Positions 17,636-27,058 of a stretch of DNA of 64,000 nt are shown one piece after another. Below the pieces are notes generated by a model. That model was not told where the DNA came from, searched no databases, and saw nothing but the letters and a program-made list of their open reading frames with translations. Where the stretch lies: NCBI RefSeq assembly GCF_009184635.1, contig NZ_WELI01000005.1, forward strand, positions 669,150-733,149, given 5' to 3'. The position numbers were made by a program, and so were the translations under genes. The DNA comes from Rudanella paleaurantiibacter (GTDB taxonomy: Bacteria > Bacteroidota > Bacteroidia > Cytophagales > Spirosomataceae). Each line of letters starts with the position of its first letter. Within the stretch, counting starts at the first letter, position 1.

Positions 17636-17821
17636 TCACCTGGAGCCTCTGCTAAACGCAAACCCAATCCATACACCGAAAATAATCAGGTTAAGCCCGA
17701 TATTGGCGTTTGAAGTAAACTCAAAGTCAGGCAGCGCATACGGTATCAATATCTTGACGAACGTCAACACATAAACCACCGGCAGAACCCAGTATTTTTT
17801 CAAGAAATCAACCGCTTTCAT
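17636..17821 (-). CDS. Small two-helix membrane protein
   Basis: A 61-residue protein with two predicted transmembrane segments (WVLPVVYVLTFVKILIPYAL and IGLNLIIFGVWIGFAF), a basic N-terminus MKAVDFLKK and a basic end SRGSR. A -7 box (TAGTTTTG on the minus strand, 17894-17901) lies 75 bases upstream, which supports expression. No family is recognised. Confidence 0.5.
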   Translation of the reverse strand: MKAVDFLKKYWVLPVVYVLTFVKILIPYALPDFEFTSNANIGLNLIIFGVWIGFAFSRGSR

Positions 17822-18130
17822 CGTTTCAAATTCATTGTCCCCGGGCTCCGGTCTGGTTTTACAATATCAAGCTATACTTAAAAAGTAAACTTTCAAAACT
17901 ACGAAAATTGTCACCCTATCCTGGCAGCAATAAACTATTAATCAAGCTCTAATGCCCATCAGTTGGAACAAACCCAGCGGTGTACCATATTACGCCACAC
18001 AAAGTGACATCGGCCCAGTTTGGTCGTCTTACTCAGGCGTAATGATCAGATGCGGGGTACCGCGTCTCTACTTTTCTTTTCAACCGGATTGATGCCCCGG
18101 TCGTAGGCGGCATCCCTTGATCAGAACCGC
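17822..18130. other. Divergent intergenic region
   Basis: About 309 bases between the small membrane gene and the ComEA-like gene. It holds the -7 box CAAAACTA (minus-strand TAGTTTTG, 17894-17901) of the small gene. No other conserved element was recognised; the upstream frame of the ComEA-like gene is closed by a TAG at 18104. Confidence 0.5.
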
Positions 18131-20218
18131 TTGCGAGTCCTCTACCCCATCCTTCTTTTACTACCCCTGTGCCTACCTATCCGGGCTCAGCAACCACCCA
18201 AGCCCCCGGTCGATCTGAATGGCTTCTTACAGGGGTTGTTTCCGGTACAGGCCGAAGGCATCGATTACCAATCGGTTTTCGATAACCTCGCTCAACTTTA
18301 CGCCACCCCACTCGACCTCAACACGGCCACGCGCGACGAACTCGCGGCTACGTACCTGCTCGACGAGCGGCAACTCAACAGCCTGCTTACCTACCGTGAC
18401 CAGTACGGCGATTTACTCTCGGTCTACGAACTTCAGGCCGTACCGGGATTCGATGTACCTACTATCCGGCGGCTGATGCCATTCGTCGAAATTGGTACAT
18501 CAGCTCTGTCGGGGCGCTTACCAACACCTGTCGACCATTATCTGCTTCTACGATATGAGCAAACTGTGGAAGAGCAGAAAGGCTTTTCGGCGGCTTTGCC
18601 CGACAAAAATGGCAAGTACCCTACGCGCTACGGGGGTGGGTCAGCGCAGTGGTTTGCCCGGTACCGGTACAGCCGGCCACGGGCCTACAGCCTCGGTCTG
18701 ACCGTGGAAAAAGACCCTGGCGAAGCGTTTCGGTGGCAACCCGGCAACCGACAGTGGGGGGCCGACTACGTGTCGTTTCACGCACAGGTCCAAAACCGGG
18801 GGCGCTGGCGCAACCTGATTCTCGGCGACTACCAGCTCCAAATTGGTCAGGGCCTTGTACTGTCGGCCGGGTTTGTGCTGGGAAAAAGTTCTGAAACCGT
18901 GCAGACCGTCCGGCGGCCCACGCTGGGTGCCCGCCCGTACACCTCACTCACCGAGTACGGGTATTTTCGGGGGGCTACGGCTACCTACGCACTCACCCGA
19001 AATATGGACATTACGCTGATGGCCGCCCGCAATCGGCGCGATGCCAACACCGCCCCCTCGACCGCGACAACCGTGGTAGAAGGCACCATTGCCACCTCGC
19101 TGCAAACCTCAGGGCTGCACCGTACACCCTCCGAACTGGCCGACCGGGGTAGCCTGCTCGAAACCAACGTGGGCGCGCACCTGCTGTACCACCGGGGGCA
19201 ACGCCTGCAACTGGGGGCCACGTTGTTGCACACCCAATTCGATCTGCCCCTTCTCCGGCGCAACCTAACCTACAACCGGTACGAGTTCACGGGACGGCAA
19301 AACACGGTTCTGGGCCTGCACGGCGGCTACATCTGGCACAACCTGAACTTTTTTGGGGAGGTAGCCCACAGCCACGGCTCGCTCACCAACAGCGGGGGCG
19401 TCGGGGCCGTGGGCGGTATGCTCGCCAGTTTCAACCGGCGCGTCGACGTGTCGGTGGTAGCCCGGCATTACGACCGGAATTTTCATAGCTTTTACGCCAA
19501 CGGGTTTAGTGAAAACACGCGCACTATCAACGAAACAGGCTTATATGCCGGGCTGAAATACACCGTTTACCGCAAGCTGACCGTGGGAGGCTATGTGGAT
19601 GTAGTTCGGTTTCCGTGGTGGCGGTATCTGGTCGACAAGCCTTCGCGTGGTTTTGATTTTCTAACGCAAGCTACGTACACCCCTAATCGCCAGACATCGT
19701 TCGCGCTCATTTTTCACGAAGAACACAAGGAAAAGAATAAGCCCGGTAGCAAAACCACACCGCGCGAGGTGGTAGGCACCACCCGCCGGAGCCTGGCTCT
19801 TACGGCCGAGTACCCGCTGGGCCCCCGCCTAACCCTGCGCTCTCGCGTACAGGCGGGCACATTTGCCTACACGAGCCTGAGCCCCTCGCGGGGGTTTGCC
19901 TTGGTACAGGACGCAAGCTACGCGTTTAAACGGTGGCACCTGAGCGGACGGATGGCCCTGTTTGGCACCGACGATTACGATAGCCGACAGTATGTGTACG
20001 AACGCGATGTGCTGTACGCCTTTTCGTTTCCGGCTTACTTCAACCGGGGCGTCCGGCACTATGTGCTCGTACAGTACGATGTGAGCCGCCATCTTGACCT
20101 CTGGCTACGCTGGGCCCGCACCGACCTCACCAATCAGGACACCGTTGGCTCAGATCTCGATCAGATCAATGCCCCGCACAAATCGGAGCTGAAAGTACAG
20201 GCTCGCTGGCGGTTTTGA
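18131..20218 (+). CDS. ComEA-like helix-hairpin-helix protein with outer-membrane barrel
   Basis: A 695-residue protein. The signal peptide LYPILLLLPLCLPIRAQ is followed by a helix-hairpin-helix region at about residues 45-120 (PLDLNTATRDELAATYLLDERQ, then LLSVYELQAVPGFDVPTIRRL) as in ComEA. The rest is a long beta-barrel with many aromatic-ended strands, ending LKVQARWRF, consistent with outer-membrane insertion. Homologues are common in Cytophagales but their role is not known; DNA binding is suggested only by the HhH part. The only in-frame start before the signal peptide is the TTG at 18131, since a stop lies 27 bases upstream and no ATG or GTG intervenes. Confidence 0.72.
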   Translation: MRVLYPILLLLPLCLPIRAQQPPKPPVDLNGFLQGLFPVQAEGIDYQSVFDNLAQLYATPLDLNTATRDELAATYLLDERQLNSLLTYRDQYGDLLSVYELQAVPGFDVPTIRRLMPFVEIGTSALSGRLPTPVDHYLLLRYEQTVEEQKGFSAALPDKNGKYPTRYGGGSAQWFARYRYSRPRAYSLGLTVEKDPGEAFRWQPGNRQWGADYVSFHAQVQNRGRWRNLILGDYQLQIGQGLVLSAGFVLGKSSETVQTVRRPTLGARPYTSLTEYGYFRGATATYALTRNMDITLMAARNRRDANTAPSTATTVVEGTIATSLQTSGLHRTPSELADRGSLLETNVGAHLLYHRGQRLQLGATLLHTQFDLPLLRRNLTYNRYEFTGRQNTVLGLHGGYIWHNLNFFGEVAHSHGSLTNSGGVGAVGGMLASFNRRVDVSVVARHYDRNFHSFYANGFSENTRTINETGLYAGLKYTVYRKLTVGGYVDVVRFPWWRYLVDKPSRGFDFLTQATYTPNRQTSFALIFHEEHKEKNKPGSKTTPREVVGTTRRSLALTAEYPLGPRLTLRSRVQAGTFAYTSLSPSRGFALVQDASYAFKRWHLSGRMALFGTDDYDSRQYVYERDVLYAFSFPAYFNRGVRHYVLVQYDVSRHLDLWLRWARTDLTNQDTVGSDLDQINAPHKSELKVQARWRF

Positions 20219-20424
20219 GTTCGTTCAGCCGGTTATTACCTGTTATTACACCGCTTGCTTTATCAACCTCGAACCCTTTTTAGCACTTTACAAGTACACC
20301 CAATATCTATTTTGTCAACTTTTAGACGTAAAGTCCTGATCGAGTTTTCAATTGTCTAAAGGAGTAGACTGTATCTCGCAAGAATCTGCCTAATTTTCAG
20401 GTCTGAGCTATAAACTGCCTGATT

Positions 20425-22476
20425 ATGAAGTACTTTCTCTACTTACTCACTTGGTTAACTACGATTCTTGCTGCATCGGCCCAAACGCCATTACCTTCTA
20501 AAACCGACAACCGACTCAGCGGACATCTCCGCTCTTTGTCGGATGCGTACAACCAAAACAAACGACTCGACTCATCAATCGTCAACTCCCGGCTCATCAA
20601 CTTCGACAAAAACTCCGGGCGGGTGTTAGTCAACGCCATTGCTGAAGGAAATACAGAGGCCCTCAGCGCCGAACTCCGGCAGGCGGGCATTGACATTGTA
20701 AGCAGCCGCGCTCAGATTGTTACCGGCTGGGTTCCGGTGGCCAAGCTATCGACGCTCGAGAGCCTGACCAGTTGCCGGTCGGTGCGGCCCGCATACCGCC
20801 CGCGTTTGCGTACCGGTCCGGTCAACAGTCAGGGCGATTCGGCACAGCGTTCGGGCGTGGCCCGGCGTCAGTTTGGCGTGATTGGTCAAGGGGTGAAAGT
20901 AGGCGTTCTGTCTGACAGTTATGCCGCCCTGCCGCAATCAAATACAGGTGTAACTACAGGCGAGTTGCCGGGCATTGGCAACCCCAACGGCTATACCACG
21001 GCCGTAACCAATGTGCTGGATTATACCGTGTCGGGAGCGTCGGACGAGGGCCGGGCCATGCTCGAAATTATCCACGACGTTGCCCCCGGTGCTCAACTCT
21101 TTTTCCGAACCGCCTTTATTTCCAACACCGATTTTGCGGCTGGTATTCAGCAGTTAGCCAATTTGGGCTGTAAGGTCATTATCGACGACATCGGCTATTT
21201 TGAAGAACCCTTTTTCCAGGACGGTGTGATTGCTCAGGCCGTCGATAATGTGAAGAACAACAACGGGGTCACGTATTTTTCGGCGGCAGGCAACTCCGGC
21301 AATGCCTCGTACGAAGCTAATTATCAACCCTCTACGTACCGGCCATTTAGTGGAACTACAAACCCTGAGGTGGCCCATAATTTCGGCACAGCAGCCGCCC
21401 CGGTGTATTTTTTACCCATTCGGTTACCAGCACTGGGTGAAGCGGTTATTTCGTTTCAATGGGATGACCCATTTTTTTCGGTTACCGGAAACCGACAGGC
21501 AGATGCGCAAACCGATTTAGACATTTATTTACTCAATGCCATTCCAAGCTCGACAACCGCTACTGTAGCGTTAAACTCAATTGTAGCCCGAGGCTATGAT
21601 GACAATCTGGCAAGTGGTGACCCTGTCGAAATTCTGAGCTACGCCAACCCCAGCAATACTCCCCGGACTTTTTACATCATGATTGTAAAGTACGCGGGCC
21701 CTAACCCCACCCGAATTAAGTACGTTGAAAATTACGACTCTACGTTTCCGGCCGCAGCCAGTGCCATTGTGGGTATCAATGCAAGTACCTGTTACGGGCA
21801 CCCCAACGCAGCGGGGGCCATTGCTACGGGGGCTGCTTTCTTTCTGGAAACACCCGCGTACGGCATCAATCCTCCCTTGGTCGAGGACTTCTCCTCGAAA
21901 GGTGGTACTCCTATTTACTTCACCCCCAACGGCACCCGTCTCGCCAGCCCCGTAACGCGGCAGAAGCCGGAAATCACCGCGCCCGATGGAGCTAATACCT
22001 CATTTTTCTTTAGAGATAGCCCGTCAGACACCGACACCTCACCCAACTTTTTTGGGACTTCGGCCGCGGCTCCGCATGCCGGGGCTGTGGCAGCCCTGAT
22101 GCTTCAGGCTAACCCCACGCTGACGCCAGCAGCCGTCCTGACCGCCCTGACCGCTTCCTGCCTCGACATGGATGACCCCACCACACCCAGTTTCGATACG
22201 GGGTTTGACTTTATGACTGGACATGGGCTGGTCCGGGCCGACGTAGCCGTACAAAATGCCATCCCGGCTTCGTTACCGTGTGTCTCGCTCACGTCGGGCA
22301 ACTGGAACACTGCAGCAACCTGGTCATGCGGGTTTATTCCACAGCTAACCAACCCCGTAAGTATCGGCAACGGGCACATCGTCACAATTAGCGGCCAAAC
22401 CGCTCGCGCCCAAAAAGTTACCTTTAGCGGCACCGGTAAACTCAATTTCCTCAGCAACGGGAAGTTGGGATATTAG
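20425..22476 (+). CDS. Secreted S8-like serine peptidase with Asp-Glu-Ser active-site pattern
   Basis: A 683-residue exported protein (signal MKYFLYLLTWLTTILAASAQ). A subtilase-like fold is shown by KVGVLSDSY (Asp164), SAAGNSG (oxyanion Asn290) and FFGTSAAAPHAGAVAALML (Ser546). The position where subtilisins have the catalytic His in HGT reads GASDEGRAMLEIIHDVAPGA, placing Glu208 where His is expected, similar to sedolisins and to a known group of DEG-type subtilase relatives. The C-terminal region (SGNWNTAATWSCGFIP, then IGNGHIVTISG) resembles a G8/CBM-like beta domain. No T9SS sorting domain is visible. Activity is inferred, not certain. Confidence 0.8.
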   Translation: MKYFLYLLTWLTTILAASAQTPLPSKTDNRLSGHLRSLSDAYNQNKRLDSSIVNSRLINFDKNSGRVLVNAIAEGNTEALSAELRQAGIDIVSSRAQIVTGWVPVAKLSTLESLTSCRSVRPAYRPRLRTGPVNSQGDSAQRSGVARRQFGVIGQGVKVGVLSDSYAALPQSNTGVTTGELPGIGNPNGYTTAVTNVLDYTVSGASDEGRAMLEIIHDVAPGAQLFFRTAFISNTDFAAGIQQLANLGCKVIIDDIGYFEEPFFQDGVIAQAVDNVKNNNGVTYFSAAGNSGNASYEANYQPSTYRPFSGTTNPEVAHNFGTAAAPVYFLPIRLPALGEAVISFQWDDPFFSVTGNRQADAQTDLDIYLLNAIPSSTTATVALNSIVARGYDDNLASGDPVEILSYANPSNTPRTFYIMIVKYAGPNPTRIKYVENYDSTFPAAASAIVGINASTCYGHPNAAGAIATGAAFFLETPAYGINPPLVEDFSSKGGTPIYFTPNGTRLASPVTRQKPEITAPDGANTSFFFRDSPSDTDTSPNFFGTSAAAPHAGAVAALMLQANPTLTPAAVLTALTASCLDMDDPTTPSFDTGFDFMTGHGLVRADVAVQNAIPASLPCVSLTSGNWNTAATWSCGFIPQLTNPVSIGNGHIVTISGQTARAQKVTFSGTGKLNFLSNGKLGY

Positions 22477-22481
22477 AAAAA

Positions 22482-22525
22482 GGAGGAAAGGAGAAGGGTT
22501 GCAAGCGCCGTCACTCCTTTCCTCC
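22482..22525. repeat. 12-bp purine/pyrimidine hairpin after the peptidase gene
   Basis: GGAGGAAAGGAG (22482-22493) pairs perfectly with 22514-22525. A weak T run on the plus strand suggests it may end transcription of the peptidase gene. Its sequence style resembles the GAGGAGTGAG repeats near 7.3 kb. Confidence 0.5.
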
Positions 22526-22548
22526 CTCCTCCTTTTCCCCCTTCTTCC

Positions 22549-23499
22549 CTATTTCCTAATCATCTCATCCGTTACGCGGGCGGTGCGGCTCCGAACGGCG
22601 GAGGTCACGAAAAAGCCCGTTGCGGCTGGGCCATTGGTGTTTACGTTCCGAATATTAGTGGGCACATTAGCAGGCGGGGTGGCAAACAGCCCCCCATTGC
22701 TAATCTGTGTTCTCAGCTCAGCCAGGAAAAAGAACGCTTCGGGTGTAATCGATTGTATTTCAACGCGCACCGTATCGTTTCGGGCATACAGCCGTTCGGG
22801 ATTGATCGACTGCCGAATTGGGCGAATAAACAAGAGCCCATCGGTATTGCCGTTGCTGCTAAAGCCTGCATCGTAGACCGTAATCAGGTCGTTGGGGCGG
22901 TTCTGAAGCTGCCCATTCCTGAAAAACCGAATCCGGTAGTAATCGGGCGCACCGGGAAAGTCTTTGACGTAAAACTCCGCCTGAAAACCCCGCTCCTCCG
23001 AAATCGGGTTGACCTTTTCCTCCCGAAACACAATTGAATCGACAGCAGGCACCCGGTTCATGCGGGATACCGACACATACTGCTGCCCGCCATACTCGAT
23101 ACCAAGCGTGTAGGTTTCGCCAATACGCCCGAGAGTGTCGGTTGGGCTGGTGGGCCTCCAGCTGTAAAACCCGTCGTTGTCAGGATCAGTAAAGAGGTAC
23201 GTACGCCCTTTACCGTCGCGGATACCTACCCGTGCCCCAGTGGCCGGTGTGGCCGCCCCGTTTTGCAGATACGGAGCCGTTTGCGTGAGCCGAATGCGTT
23301 GCTCGCCCAGGGCATCAGTCAGCCAGGCATCCACTGAAAGTTGGGTGGGCCCCTGGTCGAGTTTGGCGTCAATAACGGTTTCGCAGCCCGCGAGGGTCAG
23401 CGTGCTCAACAGGGCCAGCAGGTACGCACTTCGGCGTTTTTGAGGCCAACCGATTTGGGTCATCAGGCGGCCGAGTATGTTTTGGGTGTTTGATTGCAT
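22549..23499 (-). CDS. DUF4249 domain lipoprotein
   Basis: A 316-residue protein with a lipoprotein signal after a short basic leader (RRSAYLLALLSTLTLAGCE). The body contains GPTQLSVDAWLTD, RIRLTQTAPYLQN, VGIRDGKGRTYLFTDPDNDGFY and YYRIRFFRNGQ, the pattern of DUF4249 proteins, which accompany TonB-dependent receptors in Bacteroidota. It lies 12 bases downstream of the receptor gene on the same strand, so the two form an operon. The presumed role is an outer-membrane accessory of the receptor; the ligand is unknown. Confidence 0.85.
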   Translation of the reverse strand: MQSNTQNILGRLMTQIGWPQKRRSAYLLALLSTLTLAGCETVIDAKLDQGPTQLSVDAWLTDALGEQRIRLTQTAPYLQNGAATPATGARVGIRDGKGRTYLFTDPDNDGFYSWRPTSPTDTLGRIGETYTLGIEYGGQQYVSVSRMNRVPAVDSIVFREEKVNPISEERGFQAEFYVKDFPGAPDYYRIRFFRNGQLQNRPNDLITVYDAGFSSNGNTDGLLFIRPIRQSINPERLYARNDTVRVEIQSITPEAFFFLAELRTQISNGGLFATPPANVPTNIRNVNTNGPAATGFFVTSAVRSRTARVTDEMIRK

Positions 23500-23511
23500 C
23501 AGTGTGGCGGG

Positions 23512-26034
23512 TTAGAATTTAAAGTTGTACGTGACCGACGGAATGGCCGTGGCAAACACAGAGTACCGCACGGCCTGCGTGTTGTTGGTTACCTGCAACC
23601 GGCGGGTGTCGCCCAACTCAGGCGAGCGCGGCACATCGATGGTTGTAGCGGGTTCCTGCTGGAAAAACACCGAGAATGGGTTTTTGCGGGCATACACGTT
23701 GTACACCGAGAACACCCAGTTATCGTCTTTCCGCTTACCCGTCCGCTGCCTTCCTTTGAGCGTAGCCGCCAGATCGAGCCGGTGATAGACCGGAATTCGG
23801 TAGTTATTGCGCAGGTTATCAGCATTGTGCGGCACCACATACCCCTGATACTCGAACCGGGTGGTTGGGAACGTAGCCGGTGTACCGCTGCTCAGAGCAA
23901 ACGTAGCCGAGAAATTCCAGCGCTTGAGCCGCCCCGTACTGCCCGGATCAATCAGGGCCACGGTATTGAGCGTGTGCCGCCGGTCGAAGCGCGACGCAAA
24001 CCAATTGCCGCCATTGATACCATCGACCAGCCGGTCGGTTTTGCCGAGGGTATAGCTCACCCAACCGTTGATCAGACCCGTGTTTTTCTTCACGTAGAAC
24101 TCAGCCCCATACGCCCGGCCCCGGCCCGACAGCAAATCACCTTCCAGATATTTGTTGAGCAGCAAATCAGCCCCGTCAATGTAGTCCAGCTGGTTTTGCA
24201 GCCATTTGTAATACACTTCTACCGACACCTCATAGGTGTTGTTGCGGCCATCTTTGAGGTTGCGGAAATACCCACCAGCCACCTGATCGGCCACCTGCGG
24301 CCGGATATTGTTGGTAGAAGGCGTCCAAACATCGAGCGGGGTCGAAGCGGTTGTGTTCGACACAAGGTGGATGTACTGCGCCAGCCGGTTGTAGCTGAGC
24401 TTGAGCGAACTGTTTTCGTTTAGTTCGTATTTGGCCGAGAAACGAGGCTCCCAGTTGCCGTAGTTTTTAATCACATCGCCCCGCTTGTAGGTGCGCGTTT
24501 GGCTCAGGATCGGAAACCGACGCTCGCCCGGCGGCACATCAGTCTGAAACGAGTACGCTTCACCCGGCCCGAGGTAGCTAAATAATGAGTACCGGAGGCC
24601 GTACTGCAACTGCAACCGGGCCGATACCTGCTGTTCATTGCCAACGTACAGCGCGTTTTCGATGGCATACTTGTTTTCCAGACTAAACGTCCGAATACTG
24701 CCCAAACTTGCCCCGGTAGCCGTGCCGGGCTCAAAATCATACACAATACTTTGCCCGCCAAACGTAAGGGTGTTGTTGCGGAGAAAGAGCGTAAAATCCG
24801 GCTTGATGCTGTAGTTGATGATCCGCGATTTCCAGCGGAAATAATCGTTTTTGTTCTCCTCCTTCCGCTTTAGGTCGGAGTCGAGCATGTAGTCGTAATT
24901 GCTGTAAAAAGCCGTTGTGTTCAGAAACAGTTTCTGGTTGAACACGTGGTTCCAGCGCAGCGAGGTAGTGGCATTACCCCAGTTAAAGCCAAAATCGGAG
25001 CCAAATACATCGCGGCCCAGATACCCCGACAGGTAAACCGTATTTTTGTCGTTAATCCGGTAATTGGCTTTGGCCGTCAGGTCGTAAAAGTAAAACGAAG
25101 ACCCTTTGAGGTCGCCCGTCAGAAAAGGTTGGGCCAATACGTCGGCGTACGATCGCCGACCCGCCACAATAAACGAGCCACGAGCCGTACCATCCGCCTT
25201 TTTGAACAGGGGCCGCTCGTACGACAGCCGACTGAAAATCAACCCAATACCCCCGTTTACTTCGGGCTTTTTGGCGTTTCCTTCTTTCAGACGCACATCC
25301 AGAATCGACGAAATACGCCCCCCGTACAGCGACGGAATACCGCCCTTGATGAGCTTGACGTCTTTGACGGCATCGGGGTTGAAGACCGAGAAAAAGCCGA
25401 ACAAGTGCGACGAGTTGTAGACCGGCGCTTCGTCGAGCAGCACCAGATTCTGGTCGATATTCCCGCCCCGCACGTTGAAGCCCGTCGCTCCCTCGCCCAC
25501 GGTGGTTACGCCCGGCAAGAGCTGAATAGCCCGTACCACGTCGACCTCTCCCAGCAGGGCAGGCACCCGCTGAATGGTCCGCACATCAATTTTATTGACC
25601 GACATTTCGATGGCCCGCACGTTATCTTCTTCACGCTCGGCCTTTACCGTTACCTCCTGTAATTCACGGCCTTCTTCGCTCAGTTCAACGTCTTTGCGCA
25701 GGTTTTCAGTCGTGAGCGTAATCGGAATCGTCTGTTTCTGGAAACCAACAAAGGAGACAACGAGGTTATACGAACCGGGGGGCAACGAAATGGCGTAATA
25801 CCCATAATTGTTCGTGACGGCTCCGGTACCGGCTTCTTTCACGAAAACAGATACGCCAATAAGGCCTTCGCCGTTTTTGGCGTCTTTTACGTAGCCACTT
25901 ACCGTAAATTGGGCCGCCCCCGCCGGTGGTCGGGAAAGGCCGTTTTGACCCGTCGACTGCGCCAGGACGACCGATTGAGTCAGGCAGGCAAGCCCCAGAA
26001 TCAGTACCCACGCAGTACGAAAAATAGAAATCAT
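23512..26034 (-). CDS. TonB-dependent receptor with carboxypeptidase-like domain
   Basis: An 840-residue outer-membrane receptor. The start at 26034 gives a clean signal peptide (MISIFRTAWVLILGLACLTQ). A carboxypeptidase-regulatory-like domain (FTVSGYVKDAKNGEGLIGV, then GYYAISLPPGSYNLVVSFVG) precedes the plug (VPALLGEVDVVRAIQLLPGV, GATGFNVRGGNIDQNLVLLD) and the beta-barrel, which ends VFATAIPSVTYNFKF. The DUF4249 gene follows directly in the operon. This is the receptor/DUF4249 pair common in Cytophagales; the substrate is not indicated. The start is separated from the ABC ATPase gene by a divergent intergenic region. Confidence 0.9.
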   Translation of the reverse strand: MISIFRTAWVLILGLACLTQSVVLAQSTGQNGLSRPPAGAAQFTVSGYVKDAKNGEGLIGVSVFVKEAGTGAVTNNYGYYAISLPPGSYNLVVSFVGFQKQTIPITLTTENLRKDVELSEEGRELQEVTVKAEREEDNVRAIEMSVNKIDVRTIQRVPALLGEVDVVRAIQLLPGVTTVGEGATGFNVRGGNIDQNLVLLDEAPVYNSSHLFGFFSVFNPDAVKDVKLIKGGIPSLYGGRISSILDVRLKEGNAKKPEVNGGIGLIFSRLSYERPLFKKADGTARGSFIVAGRRSYADVLAQPFLTGDLKGSSFYFYDLTAKANYRINDKNTVYLSGYLGRDVFGSDFGFNWGNATTSLRWNHVFNQKLFLNTTAFYSNYDYMLDSDLKRKEENKNDYFRWKSRIINYSIKPDFTLFLRNNTLTFGGQSIVYDFEPGTATGASLGSIRTFSLENKYAIENALYVGNEQQVSARLQLQYGLRYSLFSYLGPGEAYSFQTDVPPGERRFPILSQTRTYKRGDVIKNYGNWEPRFSAKYELNENSSLKLSYNRLAQYIHLVSNTTASTPLDVWTPSTNNIRPQVADQVAGGYFRNLKDGRNNTYEVSVEVYYKWLQNQLDYIDGADLLLNKYLEGDLLSGRGRAYGAEFYVKKNTGLINGWVSYTLGKTDRLVDGINGGNWFASRFDRRHTLNTVALIDPGSTGRLKRWNFSATFALSSGTPATFPTTRFEYQGYVVPHNADNLRNNYRIPVYHRLDLAATLKGRQRTGKRKDDNWVFSVYNVYARKNPFSVFFQQEPATTIDVPRSPELGDTRRLQVTNNTQAVRYSVFATAIPSVTYNFKF

Positions 26035-26303
26035 AAATTGGATAGGTTGTAGACTCGTCAATGGATGGTTTTTTAAACAACTCGAAAAGTAAGTCAGATG
26101 ATTTGGTGTTAGACCCAAAAATTGGACGAAGTGGAGAAAAACGACCGCGAACGGTCTTATGAGTAAGACAAAACCAATACTTTTACGGGTCTGTAAAGGG
26201 CTCGCACCACCCTACTAGGCAGGTTGCTTTGCTTAAGGGACCGTTACGGAGCCGTTTACCCCTACCTATCCAGCCACCAATTCTGACCGACGATCGACGC
26301 TTT

Positions 26304-27050
26304 ATGATCCAGATAAAAAATATTTCAAAGACATTCGGCGACCGCAAGGTCCTCGACGACATCAGTGCCACTTTCAAACCGGGGAACACCAGCCTGATTA
26401 TCGGGGGGAGCGGCACCGGCAAAAGTGTGCTGCTGAAATGCATGATTGGCCTCGTGACACCCGAACAGGGTGAGGTGCTTTACGATGGCCGCGATTTTTT
26501 GAAGGGCGACGAAGAAACCGTTAAGGCGATTCGGCGCGAAATGGGCGTTCTATTTCAGGGGTCGGCTTTGTTCGACTCCAAAAACGTAATCGACAACGTG
26601 CGGTTTCCGCTCGAAATGCTCACCGACATGAGCGAGTCGGAAAAAGAAGACCGGGCGCAGTTTTGCCTGCAACGCGTTGGGCTCGAACAAGCCGCTACCC
26701 GAATGCCGTCGGAAATTTCGGGCGGGATGAAAAAACGGGTCGGTATTGCGCGGGCCATCGTGATGAACCCCAAATACCTTTTTTGCGACGAGCCCAACTC
26801 GGGTCTTGACCCGCTGACGTCGATCAAAATCGATCAGCTCATCAAAGAAATTACCGACGAGTTCAATATCACGACCATCGTGATTACCCACGACATGAAC
26901 TCGATGATGGAAATTGGTGAACAGATTTCGTTTCTCTACCAGGGCCACAAAATCTGGGAAGGCGACAGTAATACCATTGTCAACACCAACGTAGCGGAGC
27001 TGAACGAGTTTATTTACGCCAACAAGTTGCTTCGGGATATGAGCCGCTAA
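26304..27050 (+). CDS. MlaF/Ttg2A-like ABC transporter ATP-binding protein
   Basis: A 248-residue ABC ATPase. Walker A is GGSGTGKSVLLK, the signature motif ISGGMKKRVGIARAIV has the GGMKKR form typical of the MlaF group, and Walker B is YLFCDEPNSGLDP followed by the switch His in VITHDMNSMM. The Mla system moves phospholipids between inner and outer membranes. No permease (MlaE) or MCE protein (MlaD) gene is next to it in this window, so the ATPase may serve permease genes elsewhere. The start at ATG 26304 fits the usual MIQIKNISKTFGDR beginning; earlier starts add an unrelated extension. Confidence 0.85.
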   Translation: MIQIKNISKTFGDRKVLDDISATFKPGNTSLIIGGSGTGKSVLLKCMIGLVTPEQGEVLYDGRDFLKGDEETVKAIRREMGVLFQGSALFDSKNVIDNVRFPLEMLTDMSESEKEDRAQFCLQRVGLEQAATRMPSEISGGMKKRVGIARAIVMNPKYLFCDEPNSGLDPLTSIKIDQLIKEITDEFNITTIVITHDMNSMMEIGEQISFLYQGHKIWEGDSNTIVNTNVAELNEFIYANKLLRDMSR

Positions 27051-27058
27051 GAAGCTGT

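Noticed and set aside
20425..22476. T9SS sorting domain on the subtilase-like protein
   Set aside because: The C-terminus resembles a G8-like beta domain and lacks the conserved end of sorting domains seen in PorZ.
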